Shown piece by piece: positions 16,782-27,973 of a stretch of 64,000 bases of DNA. Under the pieces are notes generated by a model, which worked only from the letters and a program-made list of their open reading frames with translations, was not told the DNA's origin and did no database searches. Positions within the stretch are counted from its first letter, which is position 1. Each line of letters starts with the position of its first letter. Source of the stretch: Streptomyces sp. TG1A-60 (GTDB taxonomy: Bacteria > Actinomycetota > Actinomycetes > Streptomycetales > Streptomycetaceae); the NCBI RefSeq assembly GCF_037201975.1, contig NZ_CP147520.1, forward strand, positions 4,030,001 through 4,094,000, in the 5' to 3' direction. The translations under genes were made by a program, and so were the position numbers.

Positions 16782-18338
16782 GTGCGGATGTACCCGGAGC
16801 CGACGGGCGAGGTGCGCATGAGTCTGTCACTGCGCTTCGCCGCCGGATCGCACAAAGGAATGATCCGCGAGGGAAACGAGGACTCGGGCTACGCCGGTCC
16901 GCGGCTCCTCGCGATCGCCGACGGCATGGGCGGTCAGGCGGCCGGCGAGGTCGCCTCCTCCGAGGTGATCTCCACCCTCGTCACGCTCGACGACGATGTC
17001 CCCGGCTCCGACATCCTCACCTCCCTCGGCACCGCCGTGCAGCGCGCCAACGACCAGCTGCGCGCGATGGTCGAGGAGGACCCCCAGCTGGAGGGCATGG
17101 GTACCACGCTCACCGCCCTGCTGTGGACCGGCCAGCGGCTCGGCCTCGTGCACGTCGGCGACTCCCGCGCGTACCTCCTCAGGGACGGCGTCCTCACCCA
17201 GATCACCCAGGACCACACCTGGGTGCAACGTCTGGTCGACGAGGGCCGCATCACCGAGGAGGAGGCCACCACCCACCCGCAGCGCTCCCTGCTGATGCGC
17301 GCGCTGGGCAGCGGCGACCATGTCGAGCCCGACCTCTCCATCCGCGAGGTCCGCGTCGGCGACCGGTACCTGATCTGCTCCGACGGCCTGTCCGGCGTCG
17401 TCTCCCACCAGACGATGGAGGAGACCCTCGCCAGCTACCAGGGCCCGCAGGAGACCGTGCAGGAGCTGATCCGGCTCGCGCTGCGCGGCGGGGGGCCGGA
17501 CAACATCACGGTCATCGTCGCCGACGTCCTCGACCTCGACACCGGAGACACTCTCGCCGGGCAGCTCTCCGACACCCCGGTCGTGGTCGGCGCGGTCGCC
17601 GAGAACCAGCTCCACCTGCAGGACAACGGCATCATGCAGACCCCGGCCGGCCGCGCCTCCGGTCTCGGCCGGCGCGGGCAGGGCGGCGGCGAGTTCGGCC
17701 CGCCCGGCTCCGGCGAAACCACCGGGTACATGCCGGCGGGCAGCTTCGGTGACTACTCCGACGGCGACTTCGTCAAGCCGCGCAAGAAGCACAGGTGGCT
17801 GAAGAGATCCTTCTTCGGCATCCTCGCCCTCGCCGTGATCGGCGGGGGCCTGTACGGCGGTCACCGCTGGACGCAGACGCAGTACTACGTCGGTGCCAAC
17901 GACGACCACGTGGCGCTGTACCGGGGGATCAGCCAGGACCTGGCCTGGATCTCGCTCTCGAAGGTGGAGAAGGACCACCCCGAGATCGAACTCAAGTACC
18001 TGCCCCCGTACCAGCAGAAGCTGGTCGAGGCCACGATCGCCGAAGGCGGTCTGAACGACGCCCGGAAGAAGATCCAGGAGCTGTCCACCCAGGCGTCGGC
18101 GTGCAAGAAGAACGCCGAGCGCCGTCAGGCGGAGAGCGACAACTCCCAGACCGGCGCGGGCGAGGCCGGGGGCGTCACGGGAACCACGAGGACCTCCCTC
18201 ACGTCCAAGGCCACACCGACCCCGACGTCGACACCGTCGACGTCCCCGACCCCGAACCAGACCGCACCCACACCGTCGGCCGGCCCCAGCCTCTCGGAGG
18301 AGGAGCAGGAGCTCGTCTCACGGTGCGGTGAGCAGTAG
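16782..18338 (+). CDS. pstP: PstP, PP2C-family Ser/Thr protein phosphatase
   Basis: A membrane phosphatase of 518 aa that reverses PknB phosphorylation. The PP2C domain (residues about 15-255) shows the metal-site motifs GNEDSGYAG, IADGMGGQAAGE, GDSRAYLLRDG and GGGPDNITVIVAD. A transmembrane helix (SFFGILALAVIGGGLYG) lies near residue 345. The extracytoplasmic tail ends in a Thr/Pro-rich stretch. GTG 16782 has GGAGGG 8 nt upstream; ATG 16788 or 16818 are alternative starts. It sits between fhaB and rodA in the wall-growth operon. Confidence 0.93.
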   Translation: MRMYPEPTGEVRMSLSLRFAAGSHKGMIREGNEDSGYAGPRLLAIADGMGGQAAGEVASSEVISTLVTLDDDVPGSDILTSLGTAVQRANDQLRAMVEEDPQLEGMGTTLTALLWTGQRLGLVHVGDSRAYLLRDGVLTQITQDHTWVQRLVDEGRITEEEATTHPQRSLLMRALGSGDHVEPDLSIREVRVGDRYLICSDGLSGVVSHQTMEETLASYQGPQETVQELIRLALRGGGPDNITVIVADVLDLDTGDTLAGQLSDTPVVVGAVAENQLHLQDNGIMQTPAGRASGLGRRGQGGGEFGPPGSGETTGYMPAGSFGDYSDGDFVKPRKKHRWLKRSFFGILALAVIGGGLYGGHRWTQTQYYVGANDDHVALYRGISQDLAWISLSKVEKDHPEIELKYLPPYQQKLVEATIAEGGLNDARKKIQELSTQASACKKNAERRQAESDNSQTGAGEAGGVTGTTRTSLTSKATPTPTSTPSTSPTPNQTAPTPSAGPSLSEEEQELVSRCGEQ

Positions 18339-18365
18339 GCAAGCCGCGAGGGGCCCACTCACACG

Positions 18366-19802
18366 ATGAGCAGTACAACCAACACGTCGACGCAGCACAC
18401 GTCCACGATCGGCGCGATCGGAGCACCGAGCCGTCGCAACACCGAGCTGGGACTGCTGCTTTTCGCCGTCGCGATCCCGGTGTTCGCCTACGTCAACGTG
18501 GGACTGGCCATCAGCGACCAGGTACCGGCCGGGCTGCTGAGCTACGGCCTCGGTCTCGGTCTCGTCGCCACCATCGGCCACCTCGTCGTGCGCAAGTTCG
18601 CCCCGTACGCGGACCCGCTGATGCTGCCGTTGGCCACCCTGCTGAACGGGCTGGGGCTGGTGGCCATCTGGCGGCTCGACCAGTCGGAGCGGCTTCAGCT
18701 GCGTGACGAGTTCTTCCTGGCATCCCCCCGGCAGCTGCTGTACTCGGCGCTGGGCATGGCGCTGTTCGTCGCCGTGCTCGTCTTCCTGAAGGACCACCGC
18801 GTCCTGCAGCGCTACACGTACATCTCCATGGCGGCGGCCCTGGTCCTCCTGCTGCTGCCGCTCGTTCCCGGCCTCGGCCTCAATGTCTTCGGCGCGCGGA
18901 TCTGGATCTCCATCGCCGGGTTCACCATCCAGCCCGGTGAGTTCGCGAAAATCGTGCTCGCCATCTTCTTCGCCGGCTATCTGATGGTGAAGAGAGACGC
19001 CCTTGCCCTCGCCAGCCGCCGCTTCATGGGCCTCTACCTGCCGCGTGGCCGCGATCTCGGGCCCATCCTGGTCGTCTGGGTGCTGTCCATCCTCATCCTC
19101 GTCTTCGAGACCGACCTCGGTACGTCGCTGCTGTTCTTCGGCATGTTCGTGATCATGCTGTACGTCGCCACCGAGCGGACCAGCTGGATCGTCTTCGGTC
19201 TGCTGATGTCCGCCGCCGGCGCCGTCGGAGTGGCCTCGTTCGAGATCCACGTCCAGCAACGCGTCCAGGCCTGGCTCGACCCGATGCGCGAGTACGAGTT
19301 GAGCCAGCAGGGCATCGCCGGCCACTCCCAACAGTCCATGGAGGCCCTGTGGGCCTTCGGCTCCGGCGGCACCCTCGGCACCGGCCTCGGTCAGGGCAAC
19401 TCCGACCTCATCGGCTTCGCCGCCAACTCCGACTTCATCCTCGCCACCTTCGGCGAGGAGCTCGGCCTGGCCGGCGTCATGGCGATCCTGCTGCTCTACG
19501 GGCTGATCGTGGAGCGCGGCATCCGCACCGCCCTCGCCGCCCGCGACCCGTTCGGCAAACTGCTGGCGGTCGGCCTGTCCGGCGCCTTCGGCCTCCAGGT
19601 CTTCGTCGTCGCCGGCGGCGTCATGGGCCTGATCCCGTTGACCGGTATGACTCTGCCGTTCATGGCATACGGCGGTTCCTCCGTCATCGCCAACTGGGCG
19701 CTGATCGGCATCCTCTTGCGCATCAGCGACACCGCACGCCGCCCGGCACCGTCCCCCGCCCCGAACCCCGACGCCGAGATGACTCAGGTGGTCCGACCGT
19801 GA
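18366..19802 (+). CDS. rodA: FtsW/RodA/SpoVE-family peptidoglycan polymerase
   Basis: A 478-aa SEDS-family membrane protein that polymerises lipid II into glycan strands together with a class B PBP. At least ten hydrophobic segments are visible. SEDS landmarks include WISIAGFTIQPGEFAKI, the large loop with QQGIAGHSQQSMEAL, and FGEELGLAG / TLPFMAYGGSS near the C-terminus. Its TGA overlaps the GTG of pbpA as GTGA, so enzyme and partner PBP are translationally coupled. The assignment rodA rather than ftsW rests on operon context. Confidence 0.93.
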   Translation: MSSTTNTSTQHTSTIGAIGAPSRRNTELGLLLFAVAIPVFAYVNVGLAISDQVPAGLLSYGLGLGLVATIGHLVVRKFAPYADPLMLPLATLLNGLGLVAIWRLDQSERLQLRDEFFLASPRQLLYSALGMALFVAVLVFLKDHRVLQRYTYISMAAALVLLLLPLVPGLGLNVFGARIWISIAGFTIQPGEFAKIVLAIFFAGYLMVKRDALALASRRFMGLYLPRGRDLGPILVVWVLSILILVFETDLGTSLLFFGMFVIMLYVATERTSWIVFGLLMSAAGAVGVASFEIHVQQRVQAWLDPMREYELSQQGIAGHSQQSMEALWAFGSGGTLGTGLGQGNSDLIGFAANSDFILATFGEELGLAGVMAILLLYGLIVERGIRTALAARDPFGKLLAVGLSGAFGLQVFVVAGGVMGLIPLTGMTLPFMAYGGSSVIANWALIGILLRISDTARRPAPSPAPNPDAEMTQVVRP

Positions 19803-21259
19803 ACAAGCCCCTGCGCCGGATCGCGATCTTCTGCGGGCTCCTCGTCCTCGCCCTGCTCATCCGCGACAACTGGATCCAGTACGTCCAGGCCGACTCCCTG
19901 AAGAGTGACACCAAGAACCGTCGCGTCTCTATCGAGCGCTACGCCACTCCGCGCGGCGACATCATCGTCGACGGCAAGGCCATCACCGGGTCGGTCGCCA
20001 CGAAGGGCACGGACTACAAGTACAAGCGCACGTGGAAGAACGGCGAGATGTGGGCGCCGGTCACCGGCTACTCCTCCCAGATCGTCGGCGCCTCCCAGCT
20101 GGAGAACCTTGAGGACGGCATCCTCACCGGCAACGACGACCGGCTGTTCTTCCGGAACACGCTGGACATGATCACCGGGAAGAAGAAGGAGGGCGGCAAC
20201 GTCGTCACCACCCTCAACGCCGCCGCGCAGAAGGCGGCCTTCGAGGGTCTCGGCGACAAGAAGGGCGCCGTCGCCGCGATCGACCCGAAGACCGGCGCGA
20301 TCCTGGCGCTGGCCTCCACACCGTCGTACGACCCATCCACTTTCGCAGGTATCAGCAGCAAGGACAGCGAGACCTTCCAGAAGCTGGACAAGGACTCCGA
20401 CAAGCCGATGCTGAACCGCGCGCTGCGCGAGACCTACCCCCCGGGCTCCACGTTCAAGGTGGTCACGGCCGCCGCGGCGCTGGAGAACGACGCCGTCACG
20501 GACATCGACGCCAAGACGGACAGCCCGGACCCGTACCAGCTGCCCGAGTCGACCACCGACCTCACCAACGAGCACGGCGTGTGCAAGAACGCCACGCTCC
20601 GCTATGCGCTCGAACAGTCCTGCAACACGGTCTTCGCCAAGCTCTCCGACACCGTCGGCAACGACAAGATGCGTGAGCAGTCCGCGAAGTTCGGCTTCAA
20701 CGAGGACGAGCTGGACACCCCGGTCCGCGCCGCGGAGAGCGTCTACCCCGAGGACAACCGTCCGCAGAACGCCATGGGCGGCATCGGTCAGGCCTCCAAC
20801 CGCGCCACCCCCCTGCAGATGGCCATGGTCGCCTCGGCCGTCGCCAACGACGGCGAGCTGATGAAGCCGTACATGGTCGACCAGCTGCGCGCCTCCAGCC
20901 TCGACGTCATCGAGACGCACGACCCCGAGCCGCTGTCCCAGGCGGTCTCTCCGGAGAACGCACAGAAGCTGCAGGACATGATGGAGACCGTCGTCAAGAC
21001 GGGCACCGGCACCAGGGCGCAGATCGACGGCGTCGCCGTCGGCGGCAAGACGGGTACCGCCCAGCACGGCGTGGACAACAGTGAGAAGCCGTACGCCTGG
21101 TTCATCTCGTACGCCAAGCTCAGCGACGGCAGCTCGCCGGTTGCCGTGGCCGTGGTCGTCGAGGACGGTGCGGCCGAGCGCGGTGACATCTCCGGTGGTG
21201 GTCTCGCCGCCCCGATCGCGAAGAGCGTGATGCAGGCAGTGATCGACAGCAAGAAGTGA
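19799..21259 (+). CDS. pbpA: class B penicillin-binding protein (PbpA)
   Basis: A 486-aa transpeptidase with one N-terminal transmembrane helix (residues 7-22). The C-terminal penicillin-binding domain shows all three active-site motifs: STFK in YPPGSTFKVV, SCN in LEQSCNTVF, and KTGT in VGGKTGTAQHG. It cross-links the glycan made by the coupled SEDS protein at the outer membrane face. The start is GTG 19799. It is shorter than FtsI, as expected for actinobacterial PbpA. Confidence 0.94.
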   Translation: MNKPLRRIAIFCGLLVLALLIRDNWIQYVQADSLKSDTKNRRVSIERYATPRGDIIVDGKAITGSVATKGTDYKYKRTWKNGEMWAPVTGYSSQIVGASQLENLEDGILTGNDDRLFFRNTLDMITGKKKEGGNVVTTLNAAAQKAAFEGLGDKKGAVAAIDPKTGAILALASTPSYDPSTFAGISSKDSETFQKLDKDSDKPMLNRALRETYPPGSTFKVVTAAAALENDAVTDIDAKTDSPDPYQLPESTTDLTNEHGVCKNATLRYALEQSCNTVFAKLSDTVGNDKMREQSAKFGFNEDELDTPVRAAESVYPEDNRPQNAMGGIGQASNRATPLQMAMVASAVANDGELMKPYMVDQLRASSLDVIETHDPEPLSQAVSPENAQKLQDMMETVVKTGTGTRAQIDGVAVGGKTGTAQHGVDNSEKPYAWFISYAKLSDGSSPVAVAVVVEDGAAERGDISGGGLAAPIAKSVMQAVIDSKK

Positions 21260-21428
21260 CACCGCTCACGTCACCTCCACATCGGTGCACGTTGCGATAC
21301 CGGTCCTGTATCGGGTGACGCGGTTGGCCAGGTCACAGAAGGCGAGCCGGGTACCGTATGCCCGGAGCACAGCCGCCGGACCACACATGGGTGCGGTCGG
21401 GACCGACGGAGAGGGCTGGTAGGAAGCT

Positions 21429-23408
<1,980 letters not shown>

Positions 23409-23460
23409 CGCCCCCGGTTTCCGCGACGAGGACTGATCCACCACCTCGTCCCGTACGGCG

Positions 23461-23499
23461 AAGGAGCCCGGTCCCCCCTCAGGGGGACCGGGGCTCCTT
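23461..23499. terminator. bidirectional terminator between pknB and sortase genes
   Basis: A long GC hairpin with arms AAGGAGCCCGGTCCCCC and its near-complement, one bulge and a CTCA loop, lies between two convergent genes. Confidence 0.8.
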
Positions 23500-23512
23500 C
23501 GTTCTCCTGAAC

Positions 23513-23527
23513 GTTTCACGTTGAAAC
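23513..23527. other. degenerate parS copy with one-base insertion
   Basis: GTTTCACGTTGAAAC differs from parS only by an extra T at the centre. It is 5 nt from the perfect site at 23533. The changed spacing should weaken ParB binding. Confidence 0.6.
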
Positions 23528-23532
23528 CGACT

Positions 23533-23546
23533 GTTTCACGTGAAAC
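23533..23546. other. parS: parS centromere site
   Basis: Perfect GTTTCACGTGAAAC in the gap between convergent pknB and the sortase gene. Confidence 0.93.
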
Positions 23547-23579
23547 ACCTACATGAACCGAGCAACGACTCTGTTCCCG

Positions 23580-24323
23580 CTACCGCAGTTCCCTCGGCAG
23601 CGTGCGCTCCGCGTTCACCCGCTCCACCCGCTCCAGCTCGCCCCACACGATGTACCGGTACCGGGAGGTGTAGACGGGCGTGCAGGTGGTGAGGGTGATG
23701 TACTTGCCGGCCTTCTTCTTGCCGGACTCCTTGGGGACGTTCGAAAGGACCTTGACGTTGTACTTCGAGGTCTCAGCGAGGGTGTCGTAGACCTTGTAGA
23801 CGTACCAGTTGTCGCGGGTCTCGAAAACGATCGAGTCACCCTTCTCGAGCTTGTCGATGTTGTGGAACTTCGCGCCGTGGCCGTCGCGGTGGGCGGCGAG
23901 GGTGAAGTTGCCGTCCTTGTCGGAGGTGGGGAGGGTCGCCTTGACCGGGTTGGTGTAGTAGCCGGCGACACCACTGTTGAGGATCTTGGTGGAGGTGCCC
24001 TTCTTCACCAGGACCTCGCCGTTCCTCATGGCGGGGACGTGCAGGAAGCCGATGCCGTCCTTGGTGTCCAGGGCGCCCGGGTTGTCATCGGCAGACGCCC
24101 AGTTGTCGCGGACCTTGCTGCCTTCCTTGTCCGCCTCGCGGTCGGCCAGGACGTTCGTCCACCACAGGGAGTAGACGACGAACAGGCCGAGCACCAGGCC
24201 CGCGGTGATGAGGAGTTCACCCAAGACACTGACCGCCATGGCGATCCGGCCCATGCCGCGGCGTCGCGGCACGGGCTCGGGCGTGCCTGTCTTCTCTTCG
24301 GTGTCGTCGGTGGTCACTGCCAC
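23580..24323 (-). CDS. srtE2: class E sortase (SrtE2-like)
   Basis: A 247-aa membrane transpeptidase that anchors LAXTG-type surface proteins to peptidoglycan. It has a cytoplasmic N-terminus, one transmembrane segment (about 32-52), and a catalytic domain with the triad His (AAHRDGHGAKF), Cys (TLTTCTPVYTS) and Arg (RYRYIVWGE). It is the last gene of the leftward cluster, 25 nt after the larger sortase, and ends at the terminator shared with pknB. In S. coelicolor two sortases next to the pknB operon attach long chaplins for aerial growth; the symbol is by synteny. Confidence 0.9.
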   Translation of the reverse strand: MAVTTDDTEEKTGTPEPVPRRRGMGRIAMAVSVLGELLITAGLVLGLFVVYSLWWTNVLADREADKEGSKVRDNWASADDNPGALDTKDGIGFLHVPAMRNGEVLVKKGTSTKILNSGVAGYYTNPVKATLPTSDKDGNFTLAAHRDGHGAKFHNIDKLEKGDSIVFETRDNWYVYKVYDTLAETSKYNVKVLSNVPKESGKKKAGKYITLTTCTPVYTSRYRYIVWGELERVERVNAERTLPRELR

Positions 24324-24348
24324 AGTTCTTCCGCCCTTGGTCGAGCCC

Positions 24349-25629
24349 CTACTGGACGAGCGCGTCGGGCTTCCCCTCGCTGCGCGGCCGTTCCTCCACC
24401 ATCTTGCCCCACACGATCATGCGGTACTTGCTCGTGAACTCCGGCGTGCACGTGGTCAGCGTGATGTAGCGGCCCGGCTCGGTGAACCCCGACCCCGGTG
24501 GCACCGGATCGAGCACGCTGACGTTCGACGGCGGTGTCACCGGAAGGATCGAGGCCATGTCGTAGACGTAGTAGTTGTCCTGCGTCTCCACGACGATCGG
24601 GTCGCCGGGCTTGAGCCGGTTGATGTAGCGGAACGGTTCGCCATGGGTGTTGCGGTGACCCGCGATGCCGAAGTTGCCGGTCTTGTCCTCGGGCATCGCC
24701 GTCTTGATGCTGTTCTCGTCGTAGTGCCCGACCATGCCACGGTCCAGGACCTTCGACTTGTTGATGCCCTCGGCGATCGGCACGACGACGTCCAGCTTCG
24801 GAATGTGCAGGATGGCGAAGCCCTGCCCCGGCTCGAAGGCGCCCGGCGCGCGCTTGCCGCTCTTCCACTCCTCCTGGAGACTCGTCGCCTCCCTGCCCGC
24901 CTGCTGGTGGGCCCGGATGTTCGACCACCAGAGCTGATACGTGACGAACAGCAGCATCACCACACCCGTGGTGATGAACACCTCGCCGATGACCCGGCTC
25001 GCGATCACTGCCACGCTGGGCTTCTGCGCCCGCGCCGCCCGCCGCGCCTCGATCCGGGAGCAAGGCGCGGCCTGTCCGGCCGCACTTAAGGCCTCCTCAG
25101 GCCCCTGAGGGGCTCCAGAGCCCCCGCGGGCACCCGGGGAGCCTCCATGCCTACCGTGCCGTCTCGCGGCCTTACGGCGGGCCGCACGGCCTCCGGGAGC
25201 GGGGGGAGTGAGTATCGGATCGGCAGCCGCCGCCGCGCGCCGCGCCTCCTCCACCCGGAGCGCCACGGTCTCCTCATCGATCTGCGGGTGCTCCCGTGCG
25301 GTGTCGGCCGAGGCGTGATCTTGGACGCTCGTCGATTCGTACACCTCGAGCTGACCGTCATAGGGGGCTCGACCGGTGTACGTGGCCTGGGGAGAGGGCT
25401 CATAGCCGGCGTACGCCTCGTAGGAGGACCCCTCATACGGTTGTTGCTGCCCGAACCAGTCAGCCTGGACGTACTGCGAGGCCTGCTGGGCGGCCCATTG
25501 CCGGGGCTCGGCCGTGTCGGTGAACGGCGCCCCGGGCGGGAAAGCCTCCGCCTCGAACGACTCGGCGACCCCGTACGCGGCCTCGCCGGCGTAGGGGGCA
25601 CTCTCGCGCTCGGGGCGCAGTGCTGTCAC
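24349..25629 (-). CDS. srtE1: class E sortase with long cytoplasmic N-terminus (SrtE1-like)
   Basis: A 426-aa sortase. The first 210 residues are a low-complexity Gln/Glu/Tyr/Ala region followed by a basic stretch, then one transmembrane helix (VIGEVFITTGVVMLLFVTYQ). The catalytic domain shows IAGHRNTHGEPF (His), TLTTCTPEFTS (Cys) and KYRMIVWGK (Arg). GTG 25629 overlaps the stop of the amidotransferase gene as GTGA, so they are co-translated. The long N-terminus has no recognisable domain. Confidence 0.9.
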   Translation of the reverse strand: MTALRPERESAPYAGEAAYGVAESFEAEAFPPGAPFTDTAEPRQWAAQQASQYVQADWFGQQQPYEGSSYEAYAGYEPSPQATYTGRAPYDGQLEVYESTSVQDHASADTAREHPQIDEETVALRVEEARRAAAAADPILTPPAPGGRAARRKAARRHGRHGGSPGARGGSGAPQGPEEALSAAGQAAPCSRIEARRAARAQKPSVAVIASRVIGEVFITTGVVMLLFVTYQLWWSNIRAHQQAGREATSLQEEWKSGKRAPGAFEPGQGFAILHIPKLDVVVPIAEGINKSKVLDRGMVGHYDENSIKTAMPEDKTGNFGIAGHRNTHGEPFRYINRLKPGDPIVVETQDNYYVYDMASILPVTPPSNVSVLDPVPPGSGFTEPGRYITLTTCTPEFTSKYRMIVWGKMVEERPRSEGKPDALVQ

Positions 25630-26276
25630 GCCGTGGCCCTGCCCACCACGGGGGCGAGCCCCGTCGACCTCGCCACGGCCCCTGGGTCACCGCATTCCAC
25701 CAGCCAGTTGGCGAGCATGCGGTGCCCGTGCTCGGTGAGCACCGACTCAGGGTGGAACTGCACACCCTCGACAGGCAGTTCACGATGCCTGAGGCCCATG
25801 ATGATCCCGTCGTGGGTGCGCGCCGTGACTTCCAGCTCGGCGGGCACGGTCGCCGGCTCCGCGGCCAGGGAGTGGTAGCGGGTCGCGGTGAAGGGGGTGG
25901 GCAGGCCCGCGAAGACGCCCTTGCCCTCGTGCTCGACCAGCGACGTCTTGCCGTGCAGCAGCTCGGGCGCGCGGTCCACGACACCGCCGTACGCGACCTG
26001 CATCGACTGCAAGCCGAGGCAGACACCGAAGACGGGGACGCCGGTCGCGGCGCAGTGGCGGACCATGTCGACGCAGACTCCGGCCTCCTCCGGGGTGCCG
26101 GGGCCGGGGGACAGGAGCACGCCGTCGAAGCCGTCCTGGGCGTGCGCGGTCTCCACCTCGTCGTTGCGCAGCACCTCGCACTCGGCGCCCAGCTGGTACA
26201 GGTACTGGACCAGGTTGAAGACGAAGCTGTCGTAGTTGTCGACGACGAGGACCCGGGCGGGTCGGGCGGCACTCAC
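25626..26276 (-). CDS. pabA: anthranilate/aminodeoxychorismate synthase glutamine amidotransferase
   Basis: A class I glutamine amidotransferase subunit of 216 aa supplying ammonia to the chorismate-using partner in p-aminobenzoate (folate) or tryptophan synthesis. Visible are VLVVDNYDSFVFNLVQYL, LSPGPGTPEEAG, the nucleophile cysteine in FGVCLGLQSM, and the His-Glu pair in GVQFHPESVL. GTG 26276 overlaps the stop of the 53-aa membrane protein as GTGA. No synthase component I gene is adjacent, so PabA versus TrpG cannot be settled. A metabolic enzyme coupled to sortases is odd but conserved in streptomycetes as I recall. Confidence 0.88.
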   Translation of the reverse strand: MSAARPARVLVVDNYDSFVFNLVQYLYQLGAECEVLRNDEVETAHAQDGFDGVLLSPGPGTPEEAGVCVDMVRHCAATGVPVFGVCLGLQSMQVAYGGVVDRAPELLHGKTSLVEHEGKGVFAGLPTPFTATRYHSLAAEPATVPAELEVTARTHDGIIMGLRHRELPVEGVQFHPESVLTEHGHRMLANWLVECGDPGAVARSTGLAPVVGRATA

Positions 26277-26434
26277 TGGTCGTTCACCGTCACATCGTTG
26301 AAGGGCAGCAGGGGCTCCGCCCAGGGAAAGACGTACTGGAAGAGGGCATAGACGACGGCCAGAGTCAGCACGATGGACATCAGCGCCTTCACCCATACGT
26401 TGCCCGGCAGATGTCGCCAGATCCAGCCGTACAT
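26273..26434 (-). CDS. 53-aa membrane protein
   Basis: A short gene with RBS AAAGGGACGGC before ATG 26434. The product begins MYGWIWRHLPGNVWVKALM and has one clear transmembrane segment (SIVLTLAVVYALFQYVF), then a short acidic tail. Its TGA overlaps the next GTG. It resembles small conserved streptomycete membrane proteins of unknown function; a role with the flanking sortases is only positional inference. Confidence 0.75.
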   Translation of the reverse strand: MYGWIWRHLPGNVWVKALMSIVLTLAVVYALFQYVFPWAEPLLPFNDVTVNDQ

Positions 26435-26487
26435 GCCGTCCCTTTCTTCACACCACGGCACCGGACTCACGCCGTACCGCCAACAGA

Positions 26488-27180
26488 CTAACGGCGTAGT
26501 GCCTCCGGTTTCCCTTCCTCCACAGGCTGTGTGGAATCCAGATGACCCCAGACGATGAGCCGATGGCTGTGTCCCCACTCCGGGTCACATGTCGTCAGCG
26601 TCAGATAACGCCCCGCGCTCGTGTACCCCGACTTCCTCGGCACGGGGTCGATGACCTGGACGTCCGTGGGCAATGTCCGATAGGGCCCCTTGTCGATGAC
26701 GTACGTGAACCAGTTCGCGCCGTCGGTCAGGACCACCGCGTCGCCGGGGCGCAGCTCGGGAAAATCTTTGAAGGGATCTCCGTACGTGCGGCGATGGCCG
26801 GCGACCGAGAAGTTCCCTTTCTGTCCCAGCTGCGCGGTGTTCGCGTAGTGCCCGAGCCCTTTCTTGAGAGTGTCCGTCTTCGTGCCCTCCAGGACGGGCT
26901 TGTTCCACGTGAAACCAAGACGCGGGATGTACATGAGAGCGAAGGGCTTGGCGTCCGTGTACGGACCCGGCGGCTCTGGGGCCGCCGAGGAGCCCGGACC
27001 GGACGTCGGTTTCACCGGCTGCCTCGCCCACTGGTCCTGGAGCAGGTCGACCTGATGGTCCATCTCGGTGTGGGCCTTCACGCCGGTCCAGAACAGCACG
27101 TAGACGACGAAGAGGACGATCAGGGTGCCGACGGTGATGCAGAGTTCGCTGACGGTCCTGACGATCACGCGCACCGACAC
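26488..27180 (-). CDS. class E sortase (third in cluster)
   Basis: A 230-aa sortase with an immediate N-terminal transmembrane segment (ELCITVGTLIVLFVVYVLFW). The catalytic residues are in VAGHRRTYGDPF (His), TLTTCDPEWG (Cys, with Asp in place of the usual Thr after Cys) and HRLIVWGH (Arg). A Pro/Ser-rich linker lies at 55-75. GTG 27180 is 17 nt after the DUF881 stop. The TTCDP variant separates it from the other two, so its sorting signal may differ. Confidence 0.88.
   Translation of the reverse strand: MSVRVIVRTVSELCITVGTLIVLFVVYVLFWTGVKAHTEMDHQVDLLQDQWARQPVKPTSGPGSSAAPEPPGPYTDAKPFALMYIPRLGFTWNKPVLEGTKTDTLKKGLGHYANTAQLGQKGNFSVAGHRRTYGDPFKDFPELRPGDAVVLTDGANWFTYVIDKGPYRTLPTDVQVIDPVPRKSGYTSAGRYLTLTTCDPEWGHSHRLIVWGHLDSTQPVEEGKPEALRR
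26902..26915. other. one-mismatch parS-like site inside sortase gene
   Basis: GTTCCACGTGAAAC differs from parS at one arm position. It lies within coding sequence, so it may be chance or a weak site. Confidence 0.35.
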
Positions 27181-27197
27181 GGGCCCCCCGGCTGCCG

Positions 27198-27920
27198 TTA
27201 CTCCACGGGCTTCGCGTACTTCAGATCCACTGTGCCCGAGTAGCCGGGAAGAGTCACCGGCCCGTCCTCGGTGACTTTCCAGCCCAGGCCGTAGACGTTG
27301 ACGTACACCATGTAGTTCTGGATCGCCTCGCCCGCGGAGAGCGCCTTCCGCAGCTTCTCCGGGTCACCGACCGCCTGGATCTTGTACGGCGGTGAGTAGA
27401 CGCGACCCTGGAGGATCAGGGTGTTGCCGACGCAGCGCACGGCGCTGGTGGAGATCAGCCGCTGGTCCATGACCTTGATGCCCTGGGCGCCGCCCAGCCA
27501 CAGGGCGTTCACCACGGCCTGCAGGTCCTGCTGGTGGATGACCAGGTAGTCGGGCTGCGGCTCGGGGTAGCCAGGGAGCTTGGCGGTGGCGTCCGGCGGG
27601 GCGTCGTTGAGGGTGACGGTGATGGCCTCGCCCGTGAGTTTCTGCGTGCCGGCGTTTTTCTCCAGCGCCTTGAGCCGGGCGTCCTCGGCCTTGGTACTGC
27701 CGTCGTCCCGCTCGGCGAGGGCCTCGACGTCCTCCCTGAGCACCGCGTTGGACTCGTCGAGCTGCCCGTTCTTGTGACTGCGCTCCTGGATCAGATCGGA
27801 AAGCTTCAGCAGCGAGGCGTCCGTACGGATGTTGGTGCCCTTGGCCGTGTCGAAGCTCGTGAAGAAGATCAGCCCGGCGAGGGCGAAGACACCGACGGTG
27901 AGCACGCGGACGGGCCGCAA
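27198..27920 (-). CDS. DUF881 family protein, N-terminus probably frameshifted
   Basis: The open frame from TTG 27920 gives 240 aa. It has one transmembrane segment (VLTVGVFALAGLIFFTSF), a coiled-coil (about 35-85) and the DUF881 domain (LVIHQQDLQAVVNALWLGGA, DQRLISTSAVRCVGNTLIL). DUF881 proteins sit by division and sortase genes in actinobacteria. In the same frame upstream the sequence still reads RRPERRPFLPGG but has no start before a TAA. In the adjacent frame a TTG at 28045 with AAGGAG 11 nt upstream opens LSNSADSPEPGSG with a tandem repeat. One missing base in the C run at 27970-27973 would join them, giving a gene of 27198-28045. Confidence 0.8.
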   Translation of the reverse strand: MRPVRVLTVGVFALAGLIFFTSFDTAKGTNIRTDASLLKLSDLIQERSHKNGQLDESNAVLREDVEALAERDDGSTKAEDARLKALEKNAGTQKLTGEAITVTLNDAPPDATAKLPGYPEPQPDYLVIHQQDLQAVVNALWLGGAQGIKVMDQRLISTSAVRCVGNTLILQGRVYSPPYKIQAVGDPEKLRKALSAGEAIQNYMVYVNVYGLGWKVTEDGPVTLPGYSGTVDLKYAKPVE

Positions 27921-27973
27921 GCCTCCCGGGAGGAAGGGTCGCCGTTCCGGACGGCGGCCTCGGGACCCGCCCC

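Noticed and set aside
16827..17978. 383-aa open frame opposite pstP
   Set aside because: A shadow frame with no recognisable domain; pstP is certain.
19784..21262. 492-aa open frame opposite pbpA
   Set aside because: A reverse-strand shadow typical of high-GC DNA; pbpA on the + strand has all three PBP motifs.
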